From Bacterioplanes sp965233665 (GTDB lineage Bacteria; Pseudomonadota; Gammaproteobacteria; Pseudomonadales; Oceanobacteraceae), in contig CBDDTG010000028.1 in assembly GCA_965233665.1 (NCBI GenBank), positions 1-64,000 on the forward strand: 64,000 nucleotides of DNA. The letters run 5' to 3'. Made by a program: the position numbers and the translations under genes. How positions within the stretch are numbered: position 1 is the stretch's first letter; each line of letters begins with the position of its first letter. Positions 50,327 through 59,081 of the stretch are shown in pieces. The notes below the pieces were generated by a model, which saw only the letters and a program-made list of their open reading frames with translations, was not told the origin of the DNA and ran no database searches.

Positions 50327-52345
50327 TCAGGCTGCCCTTTCATTGCTGTGTTTGTGCAGGCCCGTCACATCGATTATTAATGCCACTGTGCCATCACCTA
50401 AAATGGTAGCTCCGGATATGCCAGGAACACGTTCATAATTTTGCTCCAGGCTTTTAATCACTACTTGTTGCTGACCCAGCAACTCATTCACCACTAGCCC
50501 TACCTTGCCACGCTCACCATCAACGATGACCAACATGGCATCGCTCAAATCAGCATTGGTGGACAGAGAAAAAACATCTTTCATACAGACGATAGGTATG
50601 TATTCATCGCGCAAAGGCATGACCGGCTGACTACCGGCAATGTGATTCATATTGCGTGGTTCTAGCTGAATAGACTCAACAATCGACACCAGAGGAATGA
50701 CGTATTTTTCTTCCCCGACTCGCACCAGCTGGCCATCCAGGATGGCGAGTGTCAGCGGCAATCGAATGGTAAAAATAGACCCTACGCCCTGCTCCGACTG
50801 AACTTCAATACTGCCGTTCAACTCTTGAATATTGCGTTTCACCACATCCATACCGACACCACGACCAGATATATCACTGACCTTGTCCGCTGTAGAAAAG
50901 CCAGGCAAAAATATCAGCTGGTGAATGTCTTCTGGCGTCAGACTCTCTGGAGCTGACACCAAGCCGCGCTCTACCGCTTTTTGCAGTATTTTCTCTTCAT
51001 TCAACCCTGCGCCATCATCGCTGATTTCGATGACGATATTGCCACCTTGATGGTAGGCATTGAGTATCAGCTGGCCAGTTTCAGGTTTACCGTTCTTTTT
51101 ACGAACTTCCGGTATTTCTAACCCATGATCCAGTGAGTTGCGCACTAAATGTACCAATGGATCACCTATTTTTTCCATCACGGTTTTATCCAGCTCGGTA
51201 TCTTCCCCAATCAACTTCAAGTTCACTTTTTTACCCAGTTGAGTCCCCACATCACGGACCAATCGAGGAAAGCGACTAAAAGTAAAGCTGATAGGTAGCA
51301 TGCGAATTTTCATGACATTTTCTTGCAGCTCGCGGGTATTTTGCTCGAGCTGCATCAAACCTTGCTGCAGGCGTGCCAAGCTGGACATATCGAAGTCCTG
51401 GCCCAATTGGCTCAACATCGACTGGGTAATGACCAACTCCCCCACCATATTAATCAGGCTATCGACTTTATCGATCGATACCCGGATGGAGGCATCCGCT
51501 GGACGCTTACTGGCAGCAGGCACATCGTCTTTGACCTGGGCCACTTCGGGTTGTACGGCTACTGCCTCGGGCTGAACAATCGGTTCGGTAGGTGCAGTCG
51601 GCGGACTGGCTGCATTATTTTTGGTGTCGGCAAGCGGCTGATAGCGAATATCACATTCGTCCTCAACCCATTCAAATACTTCCTGTAAACTGCTGAGTTC
51701 AACATCGGCACGAACATAAATTTGCCAGCTTAAATAGCAATTTTCCGGGTCGAGTGTTTGAATATCGACCAAGGCACTGCTGTCGACGCTGACTGTGACC
51801 GCCTCTTTGCCTACTAATTCACAGATTTCACGCAGCATGCGAAAGGGTTCATTACCGGTGCGTAAAATATCCGCATCCGGTCGAAATTCGATTAACCAAC
51901 CCTGTGCACTGGCTTCCGGTTCAGCGGCATTTGTGCTCGCTGTCTCAGGGGCTGCTGATGAGTCCAGCGCTTTTTGTAGTTCTTGCTTAAGCTGTTCGGC
52001 GGTGGATAAATCGGGCTGTTCGCCTTGCTGTAGCGCCAGTAATAAAGCCCGCAACACATCTACGGATTGCAGAAATAGCTCGATCGCATGCTCAGTCACG
52101 GGCCGTTGTCCGGCACGAATTTCATCGAGTAACGTTTCAACTAAATGGGTAAATTGCGCAACATCGGCAAAACCAAAGGTGCCTGCACCACCTTTAATGG
52201 AATGCGCTGCACGAAAAATGGTGTTGACCGCCTCTAAATCGGTTGAGCCAGCTTGCAGTTGCAGCAGCTGTGCTTCCATGATGTCCAAGCCTTCGAGGCT
52301 TTCCTCAAAAAAGACTTGGTGAAACTGCGACAGATCAACACTCAT
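50327..52345 (-). CDS. cheA2: CheA of the second chemotaxis system
   Basis: A 672-residue kinase: HPt domain with His48 in AAHSIKGGAGTFGFADV, a second conserved domain near 150-240 similar to those of Vibrio/Pseudomonas cluster kinases, dimerisation domain, HATPase (HLVRNSLDHGLEIP, DDGAGLNEE, SGRGVGMDVVKRN) and CheW-like C-terminus. It lacks the tripled linker motif of the primary CheA, so the two systems are not recent duplicates. Confidence 0.94.
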   Translation of the reverse strand: MSVDLSQFHQVFFEESLEGLDIMEAQLLQLQAGSTDLEAVNTIFRAAHSIKGGAGTFGFADVAQFTHLVETLLDEIRAGQRPVTEHAIELFLQSVDVLRALLLALQQGEQPDLSTAEQLKQELQKALDSSAAPETASTNAAEPEASAQGWLIEFRPDADILRTGNEPFRMLREICELVGKEAVTVSVDSSALVDIQTLDPENCYLSWQIYVRADVELSSLQEVFEWVEDECDIRYQPLADTKNNAASPPTAPTEPIVQPEAVAVQPEVAQVKDDVPAASKRPADASIRVSIDKVDSLINMVGELVITQSMLSQLGQDFDMSSLARLQQGLMQLEQNTRELQENVMKIRMLPISFTFSRFPRLVRDVGTQLGKKVNLKLIGEDTELDKTVMEKIGDPLVHLVRNSLDHGLEIPEVRKKNGKPETGQLILNAYHQGGNIVIEISDDGAGLNEEKILQKAVERGLVSAPESLTPEDIHQLIFLPGFSTADKVSDISGRGVGMDVVKRNIQELNGSIEVQSEQGVGSIFTIRLPLTLAILDGQLVRVGEEKYVIPLVSIVESIQLEPRNMNHIAGSQPVMPLRDEYIPIVCMKDVFSLSTNADLSDAMLVIVDGERGKVGLVVNELLGQQQVVIKSLEQNYERVPGISGATILGDGTVALIIDVTGLHKHSNERAA

Positions 52346-52350
52346 AACAC

Positions 52351-52713
52351 TTACCCCAGCACGCGGCGAATCGTGTTTAGCAGCTGGTCTGGGTTAAATG
52401 GCTTAACAATCCACCCCGTAGCACCCGCCTGCTTGCCTTGCATTTTCATATCACCGGTGGATTCCGTGGTTAACATCAATACCGGTACAAACTTGTAATC
52501 GGCCAGTTGCCGCAATGCCTTAACTAATTCAATACCATTCATGTTTGGCATATTGACGTCGGATAACACCAGGTCATATTTTTTTTCCTGCGCGAGTGCC
52601 AATGCCTCCTGACCATCTTTGGCTTCAGCCACTTCAAAACCTGCTCCCTTAAGGGTAAAGGTCACCATTTGCCGCATGGATGCAGAATCATCGACTGCCA
52701 AAATACTGGGCAT
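52351..52713 (-). CDS. CheY-like response regulator of the second system
   Basis: A 120-residue single receiver domain: ILAVDDSASMRQMVTFTL, phosphoacceptor near Asp52 in LVLSDVNMPNMNG, Thr in MLTTES and Lys in WIVKPF. It is close to the CheY class found beside cheA in Che2-like clusters and lacks the sequence of the motor CheY. It lies between the STAS gene and cheA2. Confidence 0.92.
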   Translation of the reverse strand: MPSILAVDDSASMRQMVTFTLKGAGFEVAEAKDGQEALALAQEKKYDLVLSDVNMPNMNGIELVKALRQLADYKFVPVLMLTTESTGDMKMQGKQAGATGWIVKPFNPDQLLNTIRRVLG

Positions 52714-52716
52714 GTG

Positions 52717-53001
52717 TTACTCCTGGGTTTGAGACAATTGCAATAAGGTGTGCAAGCCAAGCAGCTCAGCACACTCAATCACGGCGTCACTGGCACCTTG
52801 CCAGTGCAGGCCTTTACCACTGGCTTGCAGGGAATTCTGCAGCGCCAGTAATAGTTGCAAGCCGGCTGTGTCTGCGTACTGCACTTGAGACGCATCGATT
52901 TCAATGCTGTCCACCGAGTCGAGGGCTGCGAGAATCTGTTCATGCAGGGCTTCAACCCGATCGATACTGAGACGGTCGCCACAGGGAATGACGGTTGCCA
53001 T
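52717..53001 (-). CDS. STAS-domain protein of the second chemotaxis system
   Basis: A 94-residue STAS protein. The loop that carries the phosphorylatable serine in anti-sigma antagonists reads VQYADTAGLQLLLAL, with Thr in place of Ser. STAS genes often head chemotaxis operons of this type; their role is unclear. It is the first gene of the second che operon, 103 bp after fliJ, and has no clear promoter by eye. Confidence 0.85.
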   Translation of the reverse strand: MATVIPCGDRLSIDRVEALHEQILAALDSVDSIEIDASQVQYADTAGLQLLLALQNSLQASGKGLHWQGASDAVIECAELLGLHTLLQLSQTQE

Positions 53002-53104
53002 ATTGCTGCCTTATATTGCCGTTCCTTCGAACTCAGATTAGACGCTTATGTAAAATCTGCAGGGCAATGTGAATCCGGACGGAAAAAGAAAGGGGATAAG
53101 TAAT

Positions 53105-53584
53105 TCAATCGTCGCTGCGAGCTTGACGCAGGCGATCAAAGGCTGCTCGATTTGACCACTCATCCGCCTGGCGCTGTTCCTGGCGAGCCTGCTGATGGTC
53201 GTACTCTGACTCTAATTTTTCGATCAACTGCTGCAGTGCTTTGAGTTTTGCTTGAGCTTGCTGCCAAACCTCACGCTCATGATCCACCTGCTTTTGTAGC
53301 AATGCGATTTGCTGCTGCTGCTGTTTGAGCGCCTGCTCGATTTGCTGCAAGAAGCCCACAGTGGTGTGCAGTTGTGCCGCGCTGATTTGGCCGCCGCCAC
53401 CGCCACTGATTTGCCGTTGGTAGTCGCCTGCGTAGTCTGTTAACTGTTGCTGCTGCTGTTGCTCACGCTGCAGCTTTTGCTGCGCGGCTCCTAAGTTTGC
53501 TAGCGCCTGACGTTCGTCGCGCTCGGCCAGCCTGACCACCGTTTGCAGGCGTTTAGCGCGGGGGTGGCGAGGTGCATCAGCCAC
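53105..53584 (-). CDS. fliJ: FliJ, flagellar export chaperone/ATPase stalk
   Basis: A 159-residue coiled-coil protein, very rich in Gln, with a short glycine run (ISGGGGGQISAAQ) at the turn between two long helices. FliJ penetrates the FliI ring and links it to FlhA. Identification rests on size, coiled-coil nature, and position right after fliI, with an 8-bp overlap. The N-terminal RLQTVVRLAERDERQAL is family-like. Confidence 0.88.
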   Translation of the reverse strand: MADAPRHPRAKRLQTVVRLAERDERQALANLGAAQQKLQREQQQQQQLTDYAGDYQRQISGGGGGQISAAQLHTTVGFLQQIEQALKQQQQQIALLQKQVDHEREVWQQAQAKLKALQQLIEKLESEYDHQQARQEQRQADEWSNRAAFDRLRQARSDD

Positions 53585-54899
53585 CGCTGATCAATGCCGT
53601 CAACTGCTGCTCGCTGTCCTGTAGAGATGAGCCTTCATCCAGACGCTGGCGCAGCATGGCTTTAATGGTGGGCATGCGTTCCATCGCCACATCTAGCATT
53701 TGATCACTGCCGGGCTGGTAAGCACCCACATTGATCAGATCCTGATTCTGGCGGTAATGCGACAACAACTGCTTGGTCAGCTGCGCCCTTTGCAACCAGT
53801 CACCATCCACGATTTGCGGCATCACCCGACTGACCGACGCTTCCACATCAATGGCGGGGTAATGCCCTTCTTCCGCTAGCTTACGTGACAGCACAATGTG
53901 GCCGTCCAAAATAGCGCGACTGGCGTCGGCAATAGGGTCCTGCATGTCGTCGCCTTCACTGAGCACGGTATAAAACGCCGTGATGGAGCCACCGCCTTCT
54001 GGGCCATTACCGGTGCGCTCGACCAACTTAGGGAGTTTATTAAATACCGAGGGGGGATAGCCTTTGGTGGCCGGCGGCTCGCCCACCGCCAAAGCAATTT
54101 CACGTTGCGCCTGAGCGTAGCGCGTTAGCGAATCCATCAACAGCAACACATTACGCCCCTGATCACGAAAATACTCCGCCACGGCGGTGCAATACATGGC
54201 CGCACGCAACCGCATAAGAGGCGAATCATCAGCGGGCGATGCCACCACCACCGAGCGCTTTAAACCCTCAACGCCGAGAATTTCATCAATAAACTCTTTT
54301 ACCTCTCGGCCACGCTCACCGATTAACCCCACGACAATTACATCGGCGGTGGTAAAACGCGTCATCATGCCCAGCAACACACTTTTACCCACGCCGCTGC
54401 CAGCAAACAGGCCGATGCGCTGGCCCCGTCCGACGGTGAGCATGGCATTAATGGCGCGAATGCCGACATCCAAGGGCTCGCGAATGGGCGCGCGATGCAA
54501 CGGATTAATGATGCGGCCATGCAAGCTACCTTCCGCGACCTGCTTTAATGGACCATGAGGGTCCAGCGGCCGCCCAGTGCCATCCAGCACTCTCCCCAGC
54601 AAACCATCTCCAACCGGCACATGGGCGGAGCCTTGCAGCGGCCATACCCGCGAGCCAGGTCGAACCCCTTCGATTTGCTCAATGGGCATGAGAAAGATGC
54701 GCTGCTGATCAAAGCCGACCACCTCAGCTTCGATGGCCTCGCCGCCATGGCGCTCTACCAAGCAACGGTCACCGACTTTGACATTGATCCCAACGGCTTC
54801 CAGCGTTAGACCCACCATTCGAATCAGTTGACCGGCAATGCTGGGTTGATAGTGCGAGGACGGCAGCGACACTGCTTGCCAGCGATCACTCAGTGCCAT
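53577..54899 (-). CDS. fliI: FliI, flagellum-specific ATPase
   Basis: A 440-residue AAA ATPase similar to F1-beta that energises flagellar export. Walker A is GLFAGSGVGKSVLLGMM, Walker B NVLLLMDSLTRYA, and PPSVFNKLPKLVERTGNG is typical. ATG 54899 gives normal length and has GAGGG eight bases upstream, inside the fliH end; it overlaps fliH by 14 bp. The frame is open for another 525 bp upstream through the 9-bp repeat as (PAT)/(PEN) repeats, which would wrongly give a 615-residue protein if the first start were taken. Confidence 0.94.
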   Translation of the reverse strand: MALSDRWQAVSLPSSHYQPSIAGQLIRMVGLTLEAVGINVKVGDRCLVERHGGEAIEAEVVGFDQQRIFLMPIEQIEGVRPGSRVWPLQGSAHVPVGDGLLGRVLDGTGRPLDPHGPLKQVAEGSLHGRIINPLHRAPIREPLDVGIRAINAMLTVGRGQRIGLFAGSGVGKSVLLGMMTRFTTADVIVVGLIGERGREVKEFIDEILGVEGLKRSVVVASPADDSPLMRLRAAMYCTAVAEYFRDQGRNVLLLMDSLTRYAQAQREIALAVGEPPATKGYPPSVFNKLPKLVERTGNGPEGGGSITAFYTVLSEGDDMQDPIADASRAILDGHIVLSRKLAEEGHYPAIDVEASVSRVMPQIVDGDWLQRAQLTKQLLSHYRQNQDLINVGAYQPGSDQMLDVAMERMPTIKAMLRQRLDEGSSLQDSEQQLTALISGG

Positions 54900-56349
54900 G
54901 ACTAGGGCCCTCGATATCGTCGGCTTCGCTGGATTCTCTGGATTCTCTGGATTCTCTGGATTCTCTGGATTCTCTGGATTCTCTGGATTCTCTGGATTCT
55001 CTGGATTCTCTGGATTCTCTGGATTCTCTGGATTCTCTGGATTCTCTGGATTCTCTGGATTCTCTGGATTCTCTGGAGTCGCTGGAGTCGCTGGAGTCGC
55101 TGGAGTCGCTGGAGTCGCTGGAGTCGCTGGAGTCGCTGGAGTCGCTGGAGTCGCTGGAGTCGCTGGAGTCGCTGGAGTCGCTGGAGTCGCTGGAGTCGCT
55201 GGAGTCGCTGGAGTCGCTGGAGTCGCTGGAGTCGCTGGAGTCGCTGGAGTCGCTGGAGTCGCTGGAGTCGCTGGAGTCGCTGGAGTCGCTGGAGTCGCTG
55301 GAGTCGCTGGAGTCGCTGGAGTCGCTGGAGTCGCTGGAGTCGCTGGAGTCGCTGGAGTCGCTGGAGTCGCTGTCAGCATGATGCTGCGGCTCAGCCGCGG
55401 CTTGCAAAGAAGACTCGCCTTCATCCTCTGATTCGACGGCTTCGCTGACTACATCAGCGCTGGCGGCCTGTGGCGAGGACACCTCTTCGTCCGGGGGCAC
55501 CATGTCAGGCAGTTCCGGGGAAGATTCCTCCTCCGCCGGAAAGTCTTCCGCTGCTTGCAGCAACAATGGCATCAGCTGCTCCAGCTGCGACTGCAAATGC
55601 TCAGTCACATCGTACTGAACCCAGCTGTACTCGGTTTCCACACGGCATTGACCCGCATTTAACTCAGGGTCCACCACCACTTCACTGCTGCGGCCGCGCA
55701 ACGGTGGAAGTTGCTGTAGATGCGCTTCATCCTGCGGACTCAACAGCACCGTGACATGGTCTTTGCCAGCAGGTAACTGTTGCAGCGCCGCCTGCACGTA
55801 TTGCTCAATGGCGACAGCGCCGGTTTTGAGTTCAACACCGATCACTTGTTGGCAGGTATGTTCGACCAGCTGTGCCAGAATGCGTGGCAGCTGCTGGTCG
55901 CGCTCTAACAATTGGGCCTGCAACTGCAAAATCACCTGCTGCAGTTGCGCCACCGTGGTGTCGATGCTGCTTTGGCCGGCTTCCAAGCCTTGCGCTTCAC
56001 CGGAAGCAAAACCGGCACTGCGCCCCTCTTGTTCGCCTTTGGCGTAGCCTTGCTCGTGCCCTTGCTGCTGACCTTCGTCATAACCTTGCTGATGACCTTG
56101 CTGCCGGCCCTCCACCAAGCCCTGTTCAAGGCCGGCGTTGTAGGCTTCGCGGCGAATGGCTTCGAGCTCTTCGGCGGTTGGCAGCGACAAAGCCTCTTGA
56201 TCGCCCTCTTCTGTTGGCTCTTCATCCTCTTCGGCGTCGCGTTCTGCCTGCCATTCAGGCGGCTCAGTCCAAAATGGCAGTCGCCACGGACGCGCTTCTT
56301 GAGCGTCTTCCGCTGCGATGGTGTGGCCCGGCTTTTTCAGTTCAGACAT
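54886..56349 (-). CDS. fliH: FliH, FliI regulator, with giant (SDS)/(RES) repeat tail
   Basis: A 487-residue protein, about twice the usual FliH length. The N-terminus has an extended run of 13 consecutive GxxxG steps (YNAGLEQGLVEGRQQGHQQG onward), a known FliH feature. Then comes the conserved domain (LVEHTCQQVIGVELKTG, AGQCRVETEYSWVQYDV). From about residue 327 the chain becomes 33 x Ser-Asp-Ser followed by 16 x Arg-Glu-Ser, encoded by a perfect 9-bp minisatellite, and ends SEADDIEGPSHGTE. FliH normally contacts FliI through the C-terminal domain before this tail. ATG 56349 has GAGG six bases upstream. Confidence 0.9.
   Translation of the reverse strand: MSELKKPGHTIAAEDAQEARPWRLPFWTEPPEWQAERDAEEDEEPTEEGDQEALSLPTAEELEAIRREAYNAGLEQGLVEGRQQGHQQGYDEGQQQGHEQGYAKGEQEGRSAGFASGEAQGLEAGQSSIDTTVAQLQQVILQLQAQLLERDQQLPRILAQLVEHTCQQVIGVELKTGAVAIEQYVQAALQQLPAGKDHVTVLLSPQDEAHLQQLPPLRGRSSEVVVDPELNAGQCRVETEYSWVQYDVTEHLQSQLEQLMPLLLQAAEDFPAEEESSPELPDMVPPDEEVSSPQAASADVVSEAVESEDEGESSLQAAAEPQHHADSDSSDSSDSSDSSDSSDSSDSSDSSDSSDSSDSSDSSDSSDSSDSSDSSDSSDSSDSSDSSDSSDSSDSSDSSDSSDSSDSSDSSDSSDSSDSSDSSDSRESRESRESRESRESRESRESRESRESRESRESRESRESRESRESRESSEADDIEGPSHGTE
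54931..55371. repeat. Perfect 9-bp minisatellite in the 3' end of fliH
   Basis: Sixteen exact copies of GGATTCTCT (54931-55074) run directly into thirty-three exact copies of GGAGTCGCT (55075-55371); one degenerate unit GGCTTCGCT sits at 54922-54930. The repeat is free of stop codons in all six frames. In the fliH frame the units read Arg-Glu-Ser and Ser-Asp-Ser. Each unit contains GANTC. Perfect identity suggests recent expansion, and unit loss or gain keeps the frame. Confidence 0.97.
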
Positions 56350-56357
56350 AACCGACC

Positions 56358-57380
56358 TCAAAGCATGGCTTCACCACCACCACCCAGGATGATTTCGCCG
56401 GCATCCGCCAGGCGACGGGCAATGGTGAGGATTTCTTTCTGCGCAGCTTCCACCTCGCTGACTTTGACCGGTCCTTTTGCTTCCAGGTCGTCACGCAGCA
56501 GCTCGGCAGCACGCTTCGACATATTTTTGAAGATTTTTTCTTGCACGGTTGGGTCGGCCCCCTTGAGTGCCACCACCAACAGATCGGTAGATACCTCGCG
56601 CAGCAAAGTTTGAATGCCGCGATCGTCGACATCGACCAGGTTGTCGAACACAAACATCAGATCCTGAATCTGAGTACCCAAGTCGTCGTCCACTTCCTTG
56701 ATGCTTTCCAACAGCTCATTGGCCATGGTGCTATCAACGTAGTTGACGATGCTGGCCGCCACTTTGACGCCACCCATCGAGGTGGTCTGGGTGCCGGCTT
56801 TGCCAGAGAATTGACGCTCCAGAATGTCGTTCAGCTCCTGCAGCGCCGCAGGTTGAACCGCCTCCAACGCTGCCACCCGCATCACAATGTCGAGACGCAC
56901 TTTATCGTCAAAGTTCGACAGAATCTCCGCTGATTGATCGGCATCGAGATAAGACACAACGATCGCTTGAATTTGCGGGTGTTCGTGGCGAATCAGGTCA
57001 GCCACCTGGCGCGGCTCCATCCATTTGAGAGAGTCTAGGCCTGTGGTATTGCCGCCAAGCAAAATACGGTCAATCAGCGCACCGGCTTTGTCGTTGCCCA
57101 GCGCCGAGGTCAGCATATTACGGATGTATTGGTCTGAGCCCAGCCCCATGCCAGTTTGACCACCGACTTCTTCTAAAAACTGAGCGACGACGGTTTCTAC
57201 CTGGTTCTGGTTGACGTTGCTCAACGTCGCCATCGCGGTACCCACGCGCTGAACCTCCTTCGGCCCCATGTGCTTGAGGATTTCTGCGGCATCTTGCTCA
57301 CCCAGCGTCATCAGCAATATGGCGGCGCGCTCGACTTTGCTCAGGTTTGCGAGGTTGTTGTCCTGCTCTTCATCAGCCAT
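56358..57380 (-). CDS. fliG: FliG, C-ring rotor protein
   Basis: A 340-residue rotor protein that meets the stators. It has ERAAILLMTLGEQDAAEILKHM at the N-terminus, the EHPQ motif in IRHEHPQIQAIVVSYL near 130, and the charged torque helix in the C-terminal domain (TDLLVVALKGADPTVQEKIFKNMSKRAAE). Slightly longer than E. coli FliG, with a GGGG-containing tail. Overlaps fliF by 8 bp. Confidence 0.95.
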   Translation of the reverse strand: MADEEQDNNLANLSKVERAAILLMTLGEQDAAEILKHMGPKEVQRVGTAMATLSNVNQNQVETVVAQFLEEVGGQTGMGLGSDQYIRNMLTSALGNDKAGALIDRILLGGNTTGLDSLKWMEPRQVADLIRHEHPQIQAIVVSYLDADQSAEILSNFDDKVRLDIVMRVAALEAVQPAALQELNDILERQFSGKAGTQTTSMGGVKVAASIVNYVDSTMANELLESIKEVDDDLGTQIQDLMFVFDNLVDVDDRGIQTLLREVSTDLLVVALKGADPTVQEKIFKNMSKRAAELLRDDLEAKGPVKVSEVEAAQKEILTIARRLADAGEIILGGGGEAML

Positions 57381-59067
57381 CGGTCTCGTTCACCCATCTA
57401 ATCACCGTCTGAGCCACCCGGGCAGGGTCTTCAGCAATCAGACCCTTGAGCGCATCCAGCTGGCGTTCATAACTTTCAGAAGCCCCGGGCAGCAGGAACT
57501 CGTCCACGCCAGCCAAGGTGACACGTTCATCTTCAAGGCCCGCCTCTGCGTCTTCTAATTCGTCAAGAATGCTGGCAGATTCGTCTCTGCCACGACTGGC
57601 AATGCTTTTCACAGTGGGTCGGATAACACCGAAAATCAACACCAAAATAAACAGGCCAGCCAACACTTGTTTCATGATTTCCCAGAACCAAGGTTGAGTC
57701 CAGAAATCTGGCTCGCCTAAGGCGACGTCGCCTTTACCCATAAATGGGGAGTTGATTACATTGACGCTGTCACCACGTGCGGCGTTAAAGCCAACGGCAT
57801 TTTTGACCAATATTTCTAACCGCTGAAGGTCCTCCGCAGCCCAAGGCACATACTCAACCTCGCCCTCGGCATTGAGATTTTCACGATCGTTCACCACAAC
57901 GGCTACCGTCACTCGACGCAAACGCCCTATTTGGTGCTGTTTATAGCTTAAGGTGCGATCAACCTCATAGTTGCGAGTGGCTTCTGAGCGGCGCTGCGCC
58001 GGAACATTGCCACCTTGGCCACCGTTCGCTTGCTCTGGCACTTGCACATCAATCGGAGGCTGATTGGCCAGCGCTCCTGGAATACCGCCGTTGGGGTCGC
58101 CAACGTTTTCTTCATCGATCAGCTGCTCACTGCGCAGCGCGATTAAATCTGGGTTGTACAGCTCTTCACTTTGTTCCTGCACGGTAAAGTCAACGTCGGC
58201 AGACACTTCCGCTTTGTAATTATCGCTGCCCAGCACGGGCTTGAGAATGTTGTTCACCGAGGAGATCAGTGACTCTTCGACCTTTTGGGTGTATTCCAAT
58301 TGCTTGGTCACCATAAAGTCTTCGCTTTGCTGTTCAATTTTTGACAGCAAATTACCGTGCTGATCAACAATGGACACATCGCTACGCGCCATATCACTGA
58401 CACTTGAGGCCACCAAATTAATCATGGCTTCGACTTGATCCCGAGTCATTTCACGGCCGGCGTACAACTCCAAAAAGACCGATGCTCTGGGTGAGCGCTT
58501 ATCGCGTACAAACACCGATTCCTTTGGCAAGGCCAAATGCACTCTGGCATTTCGCACCGCATTCACACTGGCAATGGTCCTTGCAAGCTCGCCTTCCAAG
58601 CCACGACGATAGCGTGCGTTTTCAATAAACTGGCTGGTGCCCAGTGCGCTGTCTTGCTCTAACACTTCAAGGCCAACAGTTTTTTCGTCAATTAAACTGG
58701 CAGCCGCCAGCTTCATCCGCGCCTCATGCAAATCACCTGATTGCACCATTAAAATTTGCGATGACGGATCGATCTGAAAATTAATATTTTCGCGCTGTAG
58801 AATTTCAACGATGTCTTGCGCGTTGTAGTCTTGTAGACGATGAATCAGTGGCTTGTAAGAAGGCTCTTGCGACCAAATTAAGATGGCAAACGCCAGCGCA
58901 ATCACCAGCGCGATGCCAGCGATCACACCCACTTGGCGAATAATGGTCAGACGATTAAAACCCGCCAGAACTGGATGTGCGCCACTGCTGGCATCATCCG
59001 ACATGAGGTCTCGATTGCTATCTGATTGGTCGGCTTGGGCGCCGGTTTGAGCAGGTGCGTTTTCCAT
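57373..59067 (-). CDS. fliF: FliF, MS-ring protein
   Basis: A 564-residue MS-ring subunit with two transmembrane helices (near 48-68 and 457-478) flanking a large periplasmic region. Typical strings are YKPLIHRLQDYNAQDIVEIL, RVHLALPKESVFVRDKRSPRASVFLEL and the C-terminal FliG-binding segment ending AQTVIRWVNETDG. Starts 14 bp after the fliE stop. Confidence 0.95.
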   Translation of the reverse strand: MENAPAQTGAQADQSDSNRDLMSDDASSGAHPVLAGFNRLTIIRQVGVIAGIALVIALAFAILIWSQEPSYKPLIHRLQDYNAQDIVEILQRENINFQIDPSSQILMVQSGDLHEARMKLAAASLIDEKTVGLEVLEQDSALGTSQFIENARYRRGLEGELARTIASVNAVRNARVHLALPKESVFVRDKRSPRASVFLELYAGREMTRDQVEAMINLVASSVSDMARSDVSIVDQHGNLLSKIEQQSEDFMVTKQLEYTQKVEESLISSVNNILKPVLGSDNYKAEVSADVDFTVQEQSEELYNPDLIALRSEQLIDEENVGDPNGGIPGALANQPPIDVQVPEQANGGQGGNVPAQRRSEATRNYEVDRTLSYKQHQIGRLRRVTVAVVVNDRENLNAEGEVEYVPWAAEDLQRLEILVKNAVGFNAARGDSVNVINSPFMGKGDVALGEPDFWTQPWFWEIMKQVLAGLFILVLIFGVIRPTVKSIASRGRDESASILDELEDAEAGLEDERVTLAGVDEFLLPGASESYERQLDALKGLIAEDPARVAQTVIRWVNETDG

Positions 59068-59081
59068 ACCATAGCCTCACA

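Noticed and set aside
54931..55371. CRISPR array.
   Set aside because: Units are 9 bp, contiguous and without spacers; no cas genes are nearby.
54900..55424. N-terminal extension of FliI as (PAT)n(PEN)n repeats, giving a 615-residue protein.
   Set aside because: It is the fliH minisatellite read in another frame. FliI starts normally at ATG 54899 with a good ribosome-binding site, and the extension has no family support.
54898..55431. Plus-strand ORF of (FSG)n(VAG)n repeats.
   Set aside because: A stop-free 9-bp repeat keeps all six frames open. There is no independent start signal and the ORF is antisense to fliH/fliI.
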